Assembly: GCF_003024195.1 (NCBI RefSeq)
Contig: NZ_KZ679058.1
Location: 44,118 to 108,117, forward strand
Source: Streptomyces dioscori
GTDB taxonomy: Bacteria > Actinomycetota > Actinomycetes > Streptomycetales > Streptomycetaceae
Reading direction: 5' to 3'
DNA length: 64,000 nt
Both the position numbers and the translations under genes were made by a program. Positions 23,768 through 31,075 of this stretch are shown here, one piece after another; the stretch's first letter is position 1, and each line of letters begins with the position of its first letter. Below the pieces are notes generated by a model. That model saw only the letters and a list, made by a program, of their open reading frames with translations, did no database searches and was not told where the DNA came from.

Positions 23768-25626
23768 GCCGCCTCCTGGAGGACTCGGACCGGAGTGTGG
23801 AGCGTGACCGGGGCCTGGGCCGTGGCGAAGAACTCCTGGCGCCACAGCTGGTGCGACATCAGGGACCACAGAGCCAGGGAGACGGCGTCGCTGGGGCGGG
23901 TGGCCTGCTCGTCGAAGAGGGCGTCGACCCGCTCGGGGCGGATCCGGCCGTCGGCGCGCAGGGTGTGGGGCGACAGGACGTCACGGGCGAGGGTCCACAG
24001 CCGCTGGCCGGGCGTGAGCATCGCGGTGACCGGGAGGGTGAAGGGCTGCTTGGGCCGCTCCAGCACACTGCGCGGGATCAGCCCCCGCGCGGCCTGGTAC
24101 AGGGCCCGCTTCACCCCCAGACCCGGTACGAGCCGCTGCTCGTCGGTGAGGGTCGAGGCGAAGCGCACGATCGACGGCTGGGTGAACGGCAGCCGCACCT
24201 CGACCGAGCTGGCCATCGACAGATGGTCGACGCGCCGCAGGTGGTAGGCGGGGAGCCGGTAGCGCTGCTCCACCGCGCCGATGCGCTGCAGCCGGGTGCC
24301 GGGGCTGCTGTGCAGGATCCGCCGGATGCCGGGCGGCAGGGCGGGACCGACCCCGTTCACGGCGAACGCGTACTCGTCGGTGTACAGGCTCTGGCGCAGG
24401 GCCCGTGGGACGGCGGCGAGATGGTCGAGGTAGCCGTCGATCCAGCCCGAACCGTGGTGTGCGGCGACCGCCTGGGTCATCCGGGAGTAGCCGCTGAACA
24501 GTTCGTCGGCCGCGTCGCCGGTGAGGGCGACCTTGAAGCCGGCGTCACGGACCGCGCGGAAGAGGGAGAAGGTGGACAGGGTGATGGGGTCGGCGTTGGG
24601 CTGCCCCAGGTGGCGTACGACGTCGGTCATGAGGTCCGGGAAGGTGGCCGGATCGACCTCGACCTGGTGGTGGGTGGTGCCCGCGGCGCGGGCGACCTCG
24701 GCGGCGTACGCGCGTTCGTCGCTGGGCCAGGTGCCGGTGTAGGCGATGTTGAAGGTGTGCAGGCTGCCGGTGCCGCCGCCGTCCCGCAGCGCCTGGGCGG
24801 CGAGCGCGGTGACGAGGCTGGAGTCGAGCCCGCCGGAGGTGACGGCCGCGACGGGGGCGTCCGCGATCAGGAGCCGCGACACCTCCTCCGACAGCAGGTC
24901 GCGCAGCTGGTCACCGGCCTCTTCCAGGGTGCGGTCCTTGTCGGGGCGCAGGCCCTGCTCGTGGGCCATCGGACGCTGCTTGATCCGCAGTCCGTCCCGG
25001 GCGTTGAGCAGGACGGTGGCGGCCGGCGGGAACACCTGGATCCCGCGGAACATGGTGCGGTTGCCGAAAGGCGTCTTCGAGGTGAGGTAGGCGTCGAGAC
25101 CTGCCTCGTCCTCCTCGGCCCTCACCCCGGCGAAGCCGAGCAGCGCGGGGAGTTCGGAGGCGAAGTGGAAGCGGCCCGCGGCACGGTCCCAGTGGTAGTA
25201 GAGCGGCTTCATGCCCGAGTCGTCGGTGGCCAGCACCATGCGGGGGGTCTCCCGCAGGTCCATGACCGCCACCGAGTACATGCCGTCCAGGTGCTCGGCG
25301 AACCGGTCCCCGTACGTGATGTACAGCGCGGGCAGGATCGAGCCGTCGCACAGGTCGTCGAAGTGGAAGCCGAGGCCGGCCAGCCGCGAACGCAGCTCGC
25401 GGTGGTTGTAGATCTCACCGTTGAAGACCACGGTGACCCGGCCGAGGTGGTACGGCTGGGCGCCCCCCTCGGGGTCCATGATCGACAGGCGGTTGTTGCC
25501 CAGGGCCCAGTCGGGCCGGTGCGCGACCCCCTGGGCGTCGGGACCGCCGTGGTGCATCAGGTCGGCGACGCGGCGCAGTTCGGCTTCGTCGGAATGGACG
25601 TTGAAGGTTCCGTATATGCGGCACAC
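23764..25626 (-). CDS. asnB: Glutamine-hydrolysing asparagine synthetase
   Basis: A 620-residue amidotransferase. Cys2, exposed after Met removal (MCRIYGTF), is the glutaminase nucleophile, supported by LSIMDPEGGAQP, VFNGEIYNH and SDDG-like DDSGMKPLYY. The synthetase domain has the PPi-loop SGGLDSSLVTALAA near residue 268 and ALTGDAADELFSGY. In clusters such enzymes amidate carboxylates of pathway intermediates, not only aspartate. It is second in the bicupin-asnB-prpF-ACAD-amidohydrolase-flavin reductase operon, seven bases after the bicupin gene. Confidence 0.93.
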   Translation of the reverse strand: MCRIYGTFNVHSDEAELRRVADLMHHGGPDAQGVAHRPDWALGNNRLSIMDPEGGAQPYHLGRVTVVFNGEIYNHRELRSRLAGLGFHFDDLCDGSILPALYITYGDRFAEHLDGMYSVAVMDLRETPRMVLATDDSGMKPLYYHWDRAAGRFHFASELPALLGFAGVRAEEDEAGLDAYLTSKTPFGNRTMFRGIQVFPPAATVLLNARDGLRIKQRPMAHEQGLRPDKDRTLEEAGDQLRDLLSEEVSRLLIADAPVAAVTSGGLDSSLVTALAAQALRDGGGTGSLHTFNIAYTGTWPSDERAYAAEVARAAGTTHHQVEVDPATFPDLMTDVVRHLGQPNADPITLSTFSLFRAVRDAGFKVALTGDAADELFSGYSRMTQAVAAHHGSGWIDGYLDHLAAVPRALRQSLYTDEYAFAVNGVGPALPPGIRRILHSSPGTRLQRIGAVEQRYRLPAYHLRRVDHLSMASSVEVRLPFTQPSIVRFASTLTDEQRLVPGLGVKRALYQAARGLIPRSVLERPKQPFTLPVTAMLTPGQRLWTLARDVLSPHTLRADGRIRPERVDALFDEQATRPSDAVSLALWSLMSHQLWRQEFFATAQAPVTLHTPVRVLQEAA

Positions 25627-25633
25627 GCTGCGT

Positions 25634-26488
25634 TCACCTGACCTGTGAGGAGTAGCCGGCGGCGGAGTAGAGCGCCGGGTCGAAGGGGCTGGGTCCGCCG
25701 CACGTCACGAAGCGGCGGGCGGTGGGACCTGTGTGCGGGTTGCGGGCGCCGTGCAGCACTCCGGGCGAGGCGTACAGGACGTCACCGGCGCTCACGTCGA
25801 TCCAGCGGTCGCGCAGATACATCTGGCCGACACCCTCGAAGGCGATGAACGCCTCGTCGCTGTCGGGGTGGAGATGGACGTTGAAGGTCTCGCCGGGCTG
25901 CTGGATGCCGCAGTGCAGACACAGGCGGCTGCTGCCGTTGCCGGGCCAGAAGACGAAGTTCATGGTGGCCCGGCGCTCGGCCGCGTCGACCTGCCCGGTG
26001 CCGCCGAAGCCGCGCAGCTGGGTGGTGTCGTCCCACAGGGAGGAGTGCAGGACCGGATCGCTCCCGACGAGGGCGTCCGCGAGCGGGGTGCGCCACACGT
26101 AGGCGGTCAGGCCCCTGCTGTCGCCGTCCGCGGTGAGGGTGAGGGCGCGACCGGTGGGGGCGTAGGCGGCGGAGCCGCGCTCGACGGGGGATTCGAGCTC
26201 ACCGACGGCCGCGGTGCCCGTCCCCGAGAAGACCACGACCGTGTTCTCCTCGGCCGCGCTGTGCTCGGGGGAGTACGACTCGCCGGCGGCTATCCGGACG
26301 ACGTGGAGGGTGACATGGGTGGCGCCCGCGGCCGGGCTGACGGGGGTGGCGACCGTGGTGCGGGCGCCGGCTCCGGCGTCGGCGACGGGGTGGAACTCGA
26401 ACTCGGCCGCGGTGATGATGCGGGCGTCACCGAGGGCGGTGGCCGGAGTGGGTGCGGATGCGGGTGCGGATGCGGTGGATGGGGGCAT
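25634..26488 (-). CDS. Bicupin protein
   Basis: A 284-residue two-cupin protein. An Ala/Pro-rich N-terminus (1-20) is followed by cupin 1 (GESYSPEHSAAEENTVVVFSG, about 75-95) and cupin 2 (LHCGIQQPGETFNVHLHPDSDEAF, about 190-210, with HxH and Glu metal ligands, then YASPGVLHGARNP). Cupin 2 looks able to bind metal; cupin 1 has only one His. It is the first gene of the operon with asnB. It could be a dioxygenase, isomerase or cyclase; the sequence does not decide. ATG at 26488 is the only Met near the domain start. Confidence 0.8.
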   Translation of the reverse strand: MPPSTASAPASAPTPATALGDARIITAAEFEFHPVADAGAGARTTVATPVSPAAGATHVTLHVVRIAAGESYSPEHSAAEENTVVVFSGTGTAAVGELESPVERGSAAYAPTGRALTLTADGDSRGLTAYVWRTPLADALVGSDPVLHSSLWDDTTQLRGFGGTGQVDAAERRATMNFVFWPGNGSSRLCLHCGIQQPGETFNVHLHPDSDEAFIAFEGVGQMYLRDRWIDVSAGDVLYASPGVLHGARNPHTGPTARRFVTCGGPSPFDPALYSAAGYSSQVR

Positions 26489-27038
26489 TCCGGTGGCTGC
26501 TTCCTGTGTACGAGGGCCGGTGCGGTGGCGTCGACCCGCTGGTGCGGTGGGGGAATCGGGGGCGGGACGAGGGAGACGGGAGGGACGGGGGGATACGGGA
26601 GAGATGAGTGGGTGGGGCCACAGTGGCCGGAGGGGCTTCTGTGGCTCCTTCTCTCTTCCTCCCGCAGGTTCGCGCGCCCGGTTCCCGGTCGTGTCCCGCG
26701 TCGCTCCCGGAGGGGGGAGCGGACGCGGGAACCGGGAGGGGGCGCGCCTGGCGGGGACCGCTCGCGCGGTTCCCCGCACCCGAAGAACAGGGCTGCGCCC
26801 CATAAGGGGCGCGGGGAACGGCGCAGTCTTTTGCCTTGAGGCGCGCGGGGAACGGCACGGCGCACCACGCATCCGGGCGCCGGCCCTCGGGGCCGGGACA
26901 CGCGGGCGTTGAGCAGCTGACACACGCGAACGCCGCACGGCGCGCCCCCTGAGCAGGGGGCGCGCCGTGCGGCGTGCTGCTGTGCGGAGTTGCCTGGAGA
27001 GGCCGTCGACCGGCCCGGGCGGGCCTGAAGAAGCCGTC
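26489..27038. other. 550-bp gap with operon promoter, dispersed repeats and terminator
   Basis: No credible gene. It holds the presumed promoter of the bicupin-asnB operon, three partial or full copies of the GGGGCGCGGGGAAC element (26763-26778, 26805-26827, 26841-26857; the first two are inverted relative to each other), and the EamA-gene terminator. Confidence 0.75.
26931..26974. terminator. 20-bp perfect hairpin after the EamA gene
   Basis: Arms 26931-26950 and 26955-26974 are perfectly complementary (CGCCGCACGG...AGGGGGCGCG...GTGCGGCG) with loop GAGC, about 65 bases past the transporter stop. It separates arm B from arm A of the cluster. Confidence 0.85.
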
Positions 27039-28088
27039 TCAGCAGGCCTCCTGGGCGGCCACGGGCTGCGTCCGGTCGGTGCGGTCCGTGCGGTCCGTGC
27101 GGTCGACCCGGTTTGTCGGCTCGATCGGGTCGACCGGGCCGGTCGGCGCGGCCGGGTCGGGAACGGGCGGTACCTGAGCGGCAGCCGGCGGCTCGGCCGC
27201 GCGCCGCGCGGGCAGCGGCAAGCGCCCCTCCGCCAGAGCCAGCGCCGCGATGACCACCGCGCCGCCCACCGGCACGTTCCACGTGACGGACTCGCCGAGG
27301 GCAGCCGCACCGACGATCACGGAGAACACCGGGACCAGGTAGTTGACGCCGGAGGCCGTGGTCGGTCCCGCGTCCGCGATGAGCCGGTTCATCAGGACGA
27401 AGGCGATACCCGTGGAGGCGCCGCCGAGCACCAGGAGGGACAGCAGCGGCCCGGCCGTCAGCTCGCCCGGCAGGTCCCAGCCGATGCTGAACGTGGTGAT
27501 CAGACCGGTGATGACCATCGCGGAGGTGAGCTGCGCGGCGGTCACGGAGAGCGCCGGGATCTTGTACGGGGAGATGAAGCGGCGGAGGTAGACGAAGCTG
27601 ATCGCGTAACTCACCGCCGCCCCGACGCACGCCAGTTGACCGCCGATGGACCCGAATCCGTCGGTCCGCCACGGTCCGACCACGACGATCAGTCCGACGA
27701 AGCCGATCACGAGACCGGTCACCTTGCGGGCCGTGGGCTTCTCCGTGCGGATGGCCAGGGCGGCGAGCCCCAGGGTCACCAGCGGTGTGGCGCCCTGGAT
27801 GACCCCGGCGATGGTCGCGGTGGTGTGCTGCTCGCCGACGGCGAAGAGGGTGAACGGCACGACGTTGCCGAACACCGAGGCGACGGCGATGTGTCCCCAG
27901 ACCGCGCGGTCGGGGAAGGCTCCCTTGGTCACGGCGAGGATCAGGCCGACGACGAGGGCGCCCACGAGGAGCCGCCCGAAGGCGAGTTGGAGCGGGGCGA
28001 AGGCGTCCAGCGACACCTTGATGAAGGCGAAGCTGCACCCCCACAGGGCGGCGAGCAGGCCGAAGCGGGCCCAGTTGACGGGATGCAT
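27039..28088 (-). CDS. EamA/DMT-family transporter
   Basis: A 349-residue inner-membrane protein with ten predicted helices in two EamA halves (ARFGLLAALWGCSFAFIKVSL at the start, GGQLACVGAAVSYAISFVYL opening the second half). Such drug/metabolite transporters export amino acids and small metabolites. The C-terminal ~50 residues are a cytoplasmic low-complexity tail ending in DRTDRTDRTDRT repeats. It is downstream of a cupin gene with a 155-bp repeat-filled gap, and is probably the exporter or self-resistance pump for the arm B product. Confidence 0.9.
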   Translation of the reverse strand: MHPVNWARFGLLAALWGCSFAFIKVSLDAFAPLQLAFGRLLVGALVVGLILAVTKGAFPDRAVWGHIAVASVFGNVVPFTLFAVGEQHTTATIAGVIQGATPLVTLGLAALAIRTEKPTARKVTGLVIGFVGLIVVVGPWRTDGFGSIGGQLACVGAAVSYAISFVYLRRFISPYKIPALSVTAAQLTSAMVITGLITTFSIGWDLPGELTAGPLLSLLVLGGASTGIAFVLMNRLIADAGPTTASGVNYLVPVFSVIVGAAALGESVTWNVPVGGAVVIAALALAEGRLPLPARRAAEPPAAAQVPPVPDPAAPTGPVDPIEPTNRVDRTDRTDRTDRTQPVAAQEAC

Positions 28089-28138
28089 GTGATGACTCCT
28101 GAGGGTCGTCGAACGGAAACGGGACGGAGAGCAAGGAC

Positions 28139-28176
28139 GGGGAACAGGAACGGGGACGGGGAACAGGAACGGGGAC
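28139..28176. repeat. 19-bp tandem duplication
   Basis: Two copies of GGGGAACAGGAACGGGGAC within a purine-rich gap between the EamA and cupin genes. Confidence 0.7.
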
Positions 28177-28243
28177 AGGGAGCGGGAGCGGGGGAGCTGG
28201 TACGGGGAACGGCGGACGGTCGTGTTCCGGGAGGAGCGCCGGG

Positions 28244-28711
28244 TCAGGGCTCGTCGACCTCGAACTGGTCGTACTTCTCCATGAGCGCGACCATCTCGGC
28301 CCGCGACGGGGTGTTCCCGTCGGCCAACAGCTCCGCCAGACCCGTGAAGTAGGCCTCACGGTTCTCCGCCGGCGTGAAGATGATCAGCATCTCCGCCGGT
28401 GCGTCGCTGTCGTTGCGGAAGCCGTGCACGGCGTGCTCCGGCACGTGCAGGAAGTCGCCGGCGTGGGCCTTGTGCCAGCCGGTGCCGTCATGGACGGTGA
28501 CCTCTCCGGAGATTACGTAGAACGACTCCGAGATCCGGGTGTGGTAGTGCGGGGCCGCTCCGGCGGCGCCCGGCAGCATGTGGTGGTGGAACAGGCCGAG
28601 GCGGCCGTCGGTGGTCTCGGCGAGCGCGATGTACCGGGTGGTGGTGGTCTCCCCGATACGGACCTTGACGGCGTCGCCGAACCTCTTCAGGGTCGAGACG
28701 AGCAGCGTCAT
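28244..28711 (-). CDS. Cupin protein (paralogue of the one at 37.2 kb)
   Basis: A 155-residue single cupin. Metal-binding motif 1 is PHYHTRISESFYVISG near residues 55-70 and motif 2 VPEHAVHGFRN near 95. The C-terminal tail MLIIFTPAENREAYFTGLAE ... EKYDQFEV closely parallels the cupin at 37225-37734 (LLVMFTPDGGRERYFRELGD ... RRFDQFP), so the two are paralogues on different arms of the cluster. ATG at 28711 overlaps the cysteine-synthase-like stop (ATGA). Confidence 0.85.
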   Translation of the reverse strand: MTLLVSTLKRFGDAVKVRIGETTTTRYIALAETTDGRLGLFHHHMLPGAAGAAPHYHTRISESFYVISGEVTVHDGTGWHKAHAGDFLHVPEHAVHGFRNDSDAPAEMLIIFTPAENREAYFTGLAELLADGNTPSRAEMVALMEKYDQFEVDEP

Positions 28712-29685
28712 GACGGGTCCTCCCACATGCTCAGGTACCGCTCGCCGGTGTCCGGCAGCACGGTGACGACGGTCTTGTCGCGGTACTCGGGGCGGGCGGC
28801 CACCGACTGCGCGGCGTGCACGGCCGCACCGGAGGACACCCCGACGAACAGGCCCTGCCCGGCGGCGAGCCGGCGGGCGGTGTGCAGCGCGTCGGCGTCG
28901 CTGACGGCGATGACCTCGTCGATCAGGGAGACGTCGGTCGTCGGGGCGATGAACCCGCCGTTGAGGCCTGGGATGCGGTGCCGTCCGGCCTGACCGCCCG
29001 ACAGCAGCGGGGACCCCTGCGGCTCGACCGCGACGATCCGTACCCCGGAGTCGTGCTCCCGCAGATGACGGGCGATCCCGGTGAGGGTGCCGCCGGTGCC
29101 CACCGCGCAGACCAGGGTGTCGACGCGGCGGCCGGTCGCCGTGAGCGCGCCGGTGATCTCGGGGCCGGTGGTGGCGTAGTGGGCCTCGACGTTGTCCGCG
29201 TTCTCGTGCTGGCAGGGGAACCAGGAGCCCGGGGTGAACGCGTGGATCTCCTCGGCCTTCTCGATCGCTCCCGGGTAGCCGCGGTCGGCGGGGGTCTGGA
29301 CGACCTCGGCACCCAGCGCCGCCAGCAGCCGCACCCGCTCGGTCGTCGCGTTGTCGGGCAGCACGATGACGCAGCGGTAACCGCGGGCCGCGGCCAGGGC
29401 GGCGAGCGAGATACCGGTGTTGCCGGAGGTGGCCTCGACGATCGTGCCGCCCGGCGCCAGATCGCCGCGCGCCTCGGCCGCCCTGAGCATGTACAGGGCC
29501 GCCCGGTCCTTGCTGCTGGACATCGGGTTGGCGGCCTCCAGCTTGGCCAGTATCTCGGCGCCGGCCGCCAGGCCTTCTAGCCTCAGCCGTATCAGCGGGG
29601 TGGCGCCCACCAGGTCGTCGATGCCGTCGGCGACGGCCGGCCGGACCAGGGACGGTCGGGAGGTGTGCGGTGCGAGGGTGCGCAT
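28708..29685 (-). CDS. Cysteine-synthase-family PLP enzyme
   Basis: A 325-residue fold-type II PLP enzyme. The PLP lysine is in MSSSKDRAALY near residue 58, the substrate loop is EATSGNTGISLA near 86, and the phosphate cup is AVGTGGTLTGIARHL near 190. The family swaps the acetyl group of O-acetylserine for a nucleophile, making cysteine or, in clusters, other beta-substituted alanines (O-ureidoserine, diaminopropionate). The usual NPxxSVKDR is NPMSSSKDR here. Serine O-acetyltransferase is encoded directly upstream, a matched substrate supplier. Confidence 0.9.
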   Translation of the reverse strand: MRTLAPHTSRPSLVRPAVADGIDDLVGATPLIRLRLEGLAAGAEILAKLEAANPMSSSKDRAALYMLRAAEARGDLAPGGTIVEATSGNTGISLAALAAARGYRCVIVLPDNATTERVRLLAALGAEVVQTPADRGYPGAIEKAEEIHAFTPGSWFPCQHENADNVEAHYATTGPEITGALTATGRRVDTLVCAVGTGGTLTGIARHLREHDSGVRIVAVEPQGSPLLSGGQAGRHRIPGLNGGFIAPTTDVSLIDEVIAVSDADALHTARRLAAGQGLFVGVSSGAAVHAAQSVAARPEYRDKTVVTVLPDTGERYLSMWEDPS

Positions 29686-29810
29686 GGTGTGATTCCTTGT
29701 CAGATCTGGGCCTGCGGGCGGAAAGGGCGGGAACACCGGTCTGCGGGCGGGGAGACCGGAGGGAGGCGGACCGGTGGCGCGCAAGGCGGACGGGCGGGAG
29801 CCGGGAGGTT

Positions 29811-29880
29811 CGGAGCCGCGAGATTCGGAGCGGGGGAGTCCGGAGCGGGGAGGTCCGGAGGCGGGAGGGTCGGTGGCGGG
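29811..29880. repeat. Purine-rich imperfect tandem repeat
   Basis: Degenerate GTCCGGAGCGGGGA-type units in the gap between the acetyltransferase and cysteine-synthase-like genes. Confidence 0.6.
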
Positions 29881-29887
29881 GGAGCGG

Positions 29888-30607
29888 CTACCAGGAACCG
29901 GCCGAGGCGATGCTCGCGATGGTGTCCTCGGCCGGGCGGCCCGGCGTGCGTCCGGAAGCGGTGGCGGCCAGCATCCGCGTCCCCTCCGGCACGTCCTTGT
30001 TGACCAGGGCCTGCGCGCCGATGATCGCGTCGTCGCCGACGGTCACCGGGCCGAGCACGGTGGCGTTGGTGCCGAGGATGACGTTCCGGCCCACGACCGG
30101 ATGCCGGCGGTCGCCCTGCGGCCTGTTGTTGTCGCTCCACCAGCCGACCGCGCCGAGCGTCACCTGGTGGTAGATCGTCACGTCGTCGCCGACGGTGCAC
30201 GTCTCGCCGATGACCACCGCGGCTCCGTGGTCGATGAACACCCGGCGGCCGAGGACCGCCCCGGGATGGATCTCGACCGCGGTCAGCCGCCGTGCCCAGC
30301 GGGCCAGCAGCCGTGCCGTCATCCGGTGTCCGCCCGTGTGCAGCCGGTGGGCGACCCGGTGCGTCCACAGGGCGGTCAGCGCGGGGTGCAGCGCGGCTTC
30401 GAGACGGCCGCGGACGGAGGGGTCGCGCTCGACGACGACCCGCAGGTCCTCCCGCATCACCCGCGCCAGCCGCAGCGGACCGGTACCGGGGAGGGACGGC
30501 GGCGTGGCCGTCGGCCCGGCGGTCCGGGTGCCGGCCGCGTCGGTCCGCCGGAAGGGCAGGACAGAGGCGGGCTCCTTGTCAGTGGGCTCCTTGTCGGTGG
30601 CGCTCAT
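29888..30607 (-). CDS. cysE: Serine O-acetyltransferase
   Basis: A 239-residue left-handed beta-helix acetyltransferase making O-acetylserine from serine and acetyl-CoA. After a low-complexity start (TDKEPTDKEP direct repeat), the catalytic region reads VFIDHGAAVVIGET then VGDDVTIYHQVTLG, with the second His in RRHPVVGRNVILGTNATVLG and the closing GAQALVNKDVPEGT. It is transcribed with the cysteine-synthase-like gene and is presumably dedicated to the cluster rather than bulk cysteine synthesis. Confidence 0.9.
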   Translation of the reverse strand: MSATDKEPTDKEPASVLPFRRTDAAGTRTAGPTATPPSLPGTGPLRLARVMREDLRVVVERDPSVRGRLEAALHPALTALWTHRVAHRLHTGGHRMTARLLARWARRLTAVEIHPGAVLGRRVFIDHGAAVVIGETCTVGDDVTIYHQVTLGAVGWWSDNNRPQGDRRHPVVGRNVILGTNATVLGPVTVGDDAIIGAQALVNKDVPEGTRMLAATASGRTPGRPAEDTIASIASAGSW

Positions 30608-30946
30608 GGGGGCTCCAGTCGGTGAGGAAGGGCGGCCGTGGACGGGTCCGGGACGGTGTGCGGGGGCACGGTCCGCTCCCGGTGAGGAGGGGGGAGCCCG
30701 ACGGCCGTTGCTGTGGTCGAGGTCCCGAGAAGACGGTGCCCGATGCCGTTCCCGCTCTCTTCCCGCCCGGTTCCCCCTGCCCACCGGCGCGCGGGAGCGG
30801 CTCGGCGGCCCGGCCGGGAACGTACGGGGAGGGATCCGGGAACGGGCGGCAGGACACTCCCGTCGAGCGCCACTCCGCGCGGAGACGCGTGGGCACGACC
30901 GGAACAGTCGGTCCGGCGCCCTCACGCAGCAAGGAAGCATCCACAC
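30608..30946. other. Divergent promoter region between the acetyltransferase and the small ORF
   Basis: A 339-bp gap with no clear gene, between minus-strand cysE and plus-strand 42-codon ORF. It must carry two outward promoters and is a likely target of the cluster SARP. I could not pick convincing -10/-35 pairs. Confidence 0.5.
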
Positions 30947-31075
30947 ATGTACGAACCATCAGCCGACCGGCCATCAGTTGCCCGGCCGTCAGTTGTCCGG
31001 GGCACGCGGGACACGGGCGTGCGCGACAGCCGCCGGATCCCGCCCGCCGTCGAGGAGACGAGGAGCCAGCCATGA
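30947..31075 (+). CDS. 42-residue peptide translationally coupled to the ATP-grasp gene
   Basis: A short ORF, MYEPSADRPSVARPSVVRGT then RDTGVRDSRRIPPAVEETRS ending QP. It has AAGGAAG nine bases upstream of its ATG, and its TGA overlaps the ATG of the ATP-grasp gene (ATGA). There is an internal RPSVARPSV duplication, six to seven Arg, no hydrophobic stretch and no Cys. Coupling plus a good ribosome-binding site argues that it is translated. It may be a leader peptide controlling ATP-grasp synthesis or a modified-peptide precursor; I know no homologue. Confidence 0.5.
   Translation: MYEPSADRPSVARPSVVRGTRDTGVRDSRRIPPAVEETRSQP

Noticed and set aside
30713..30946. Upstream extension of the 42-codon ORF
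   Set aside because: In-frame codons exist, but only the ATG at 30947 has a good ribosome-binding site, and the upstream composition is not gene-like.
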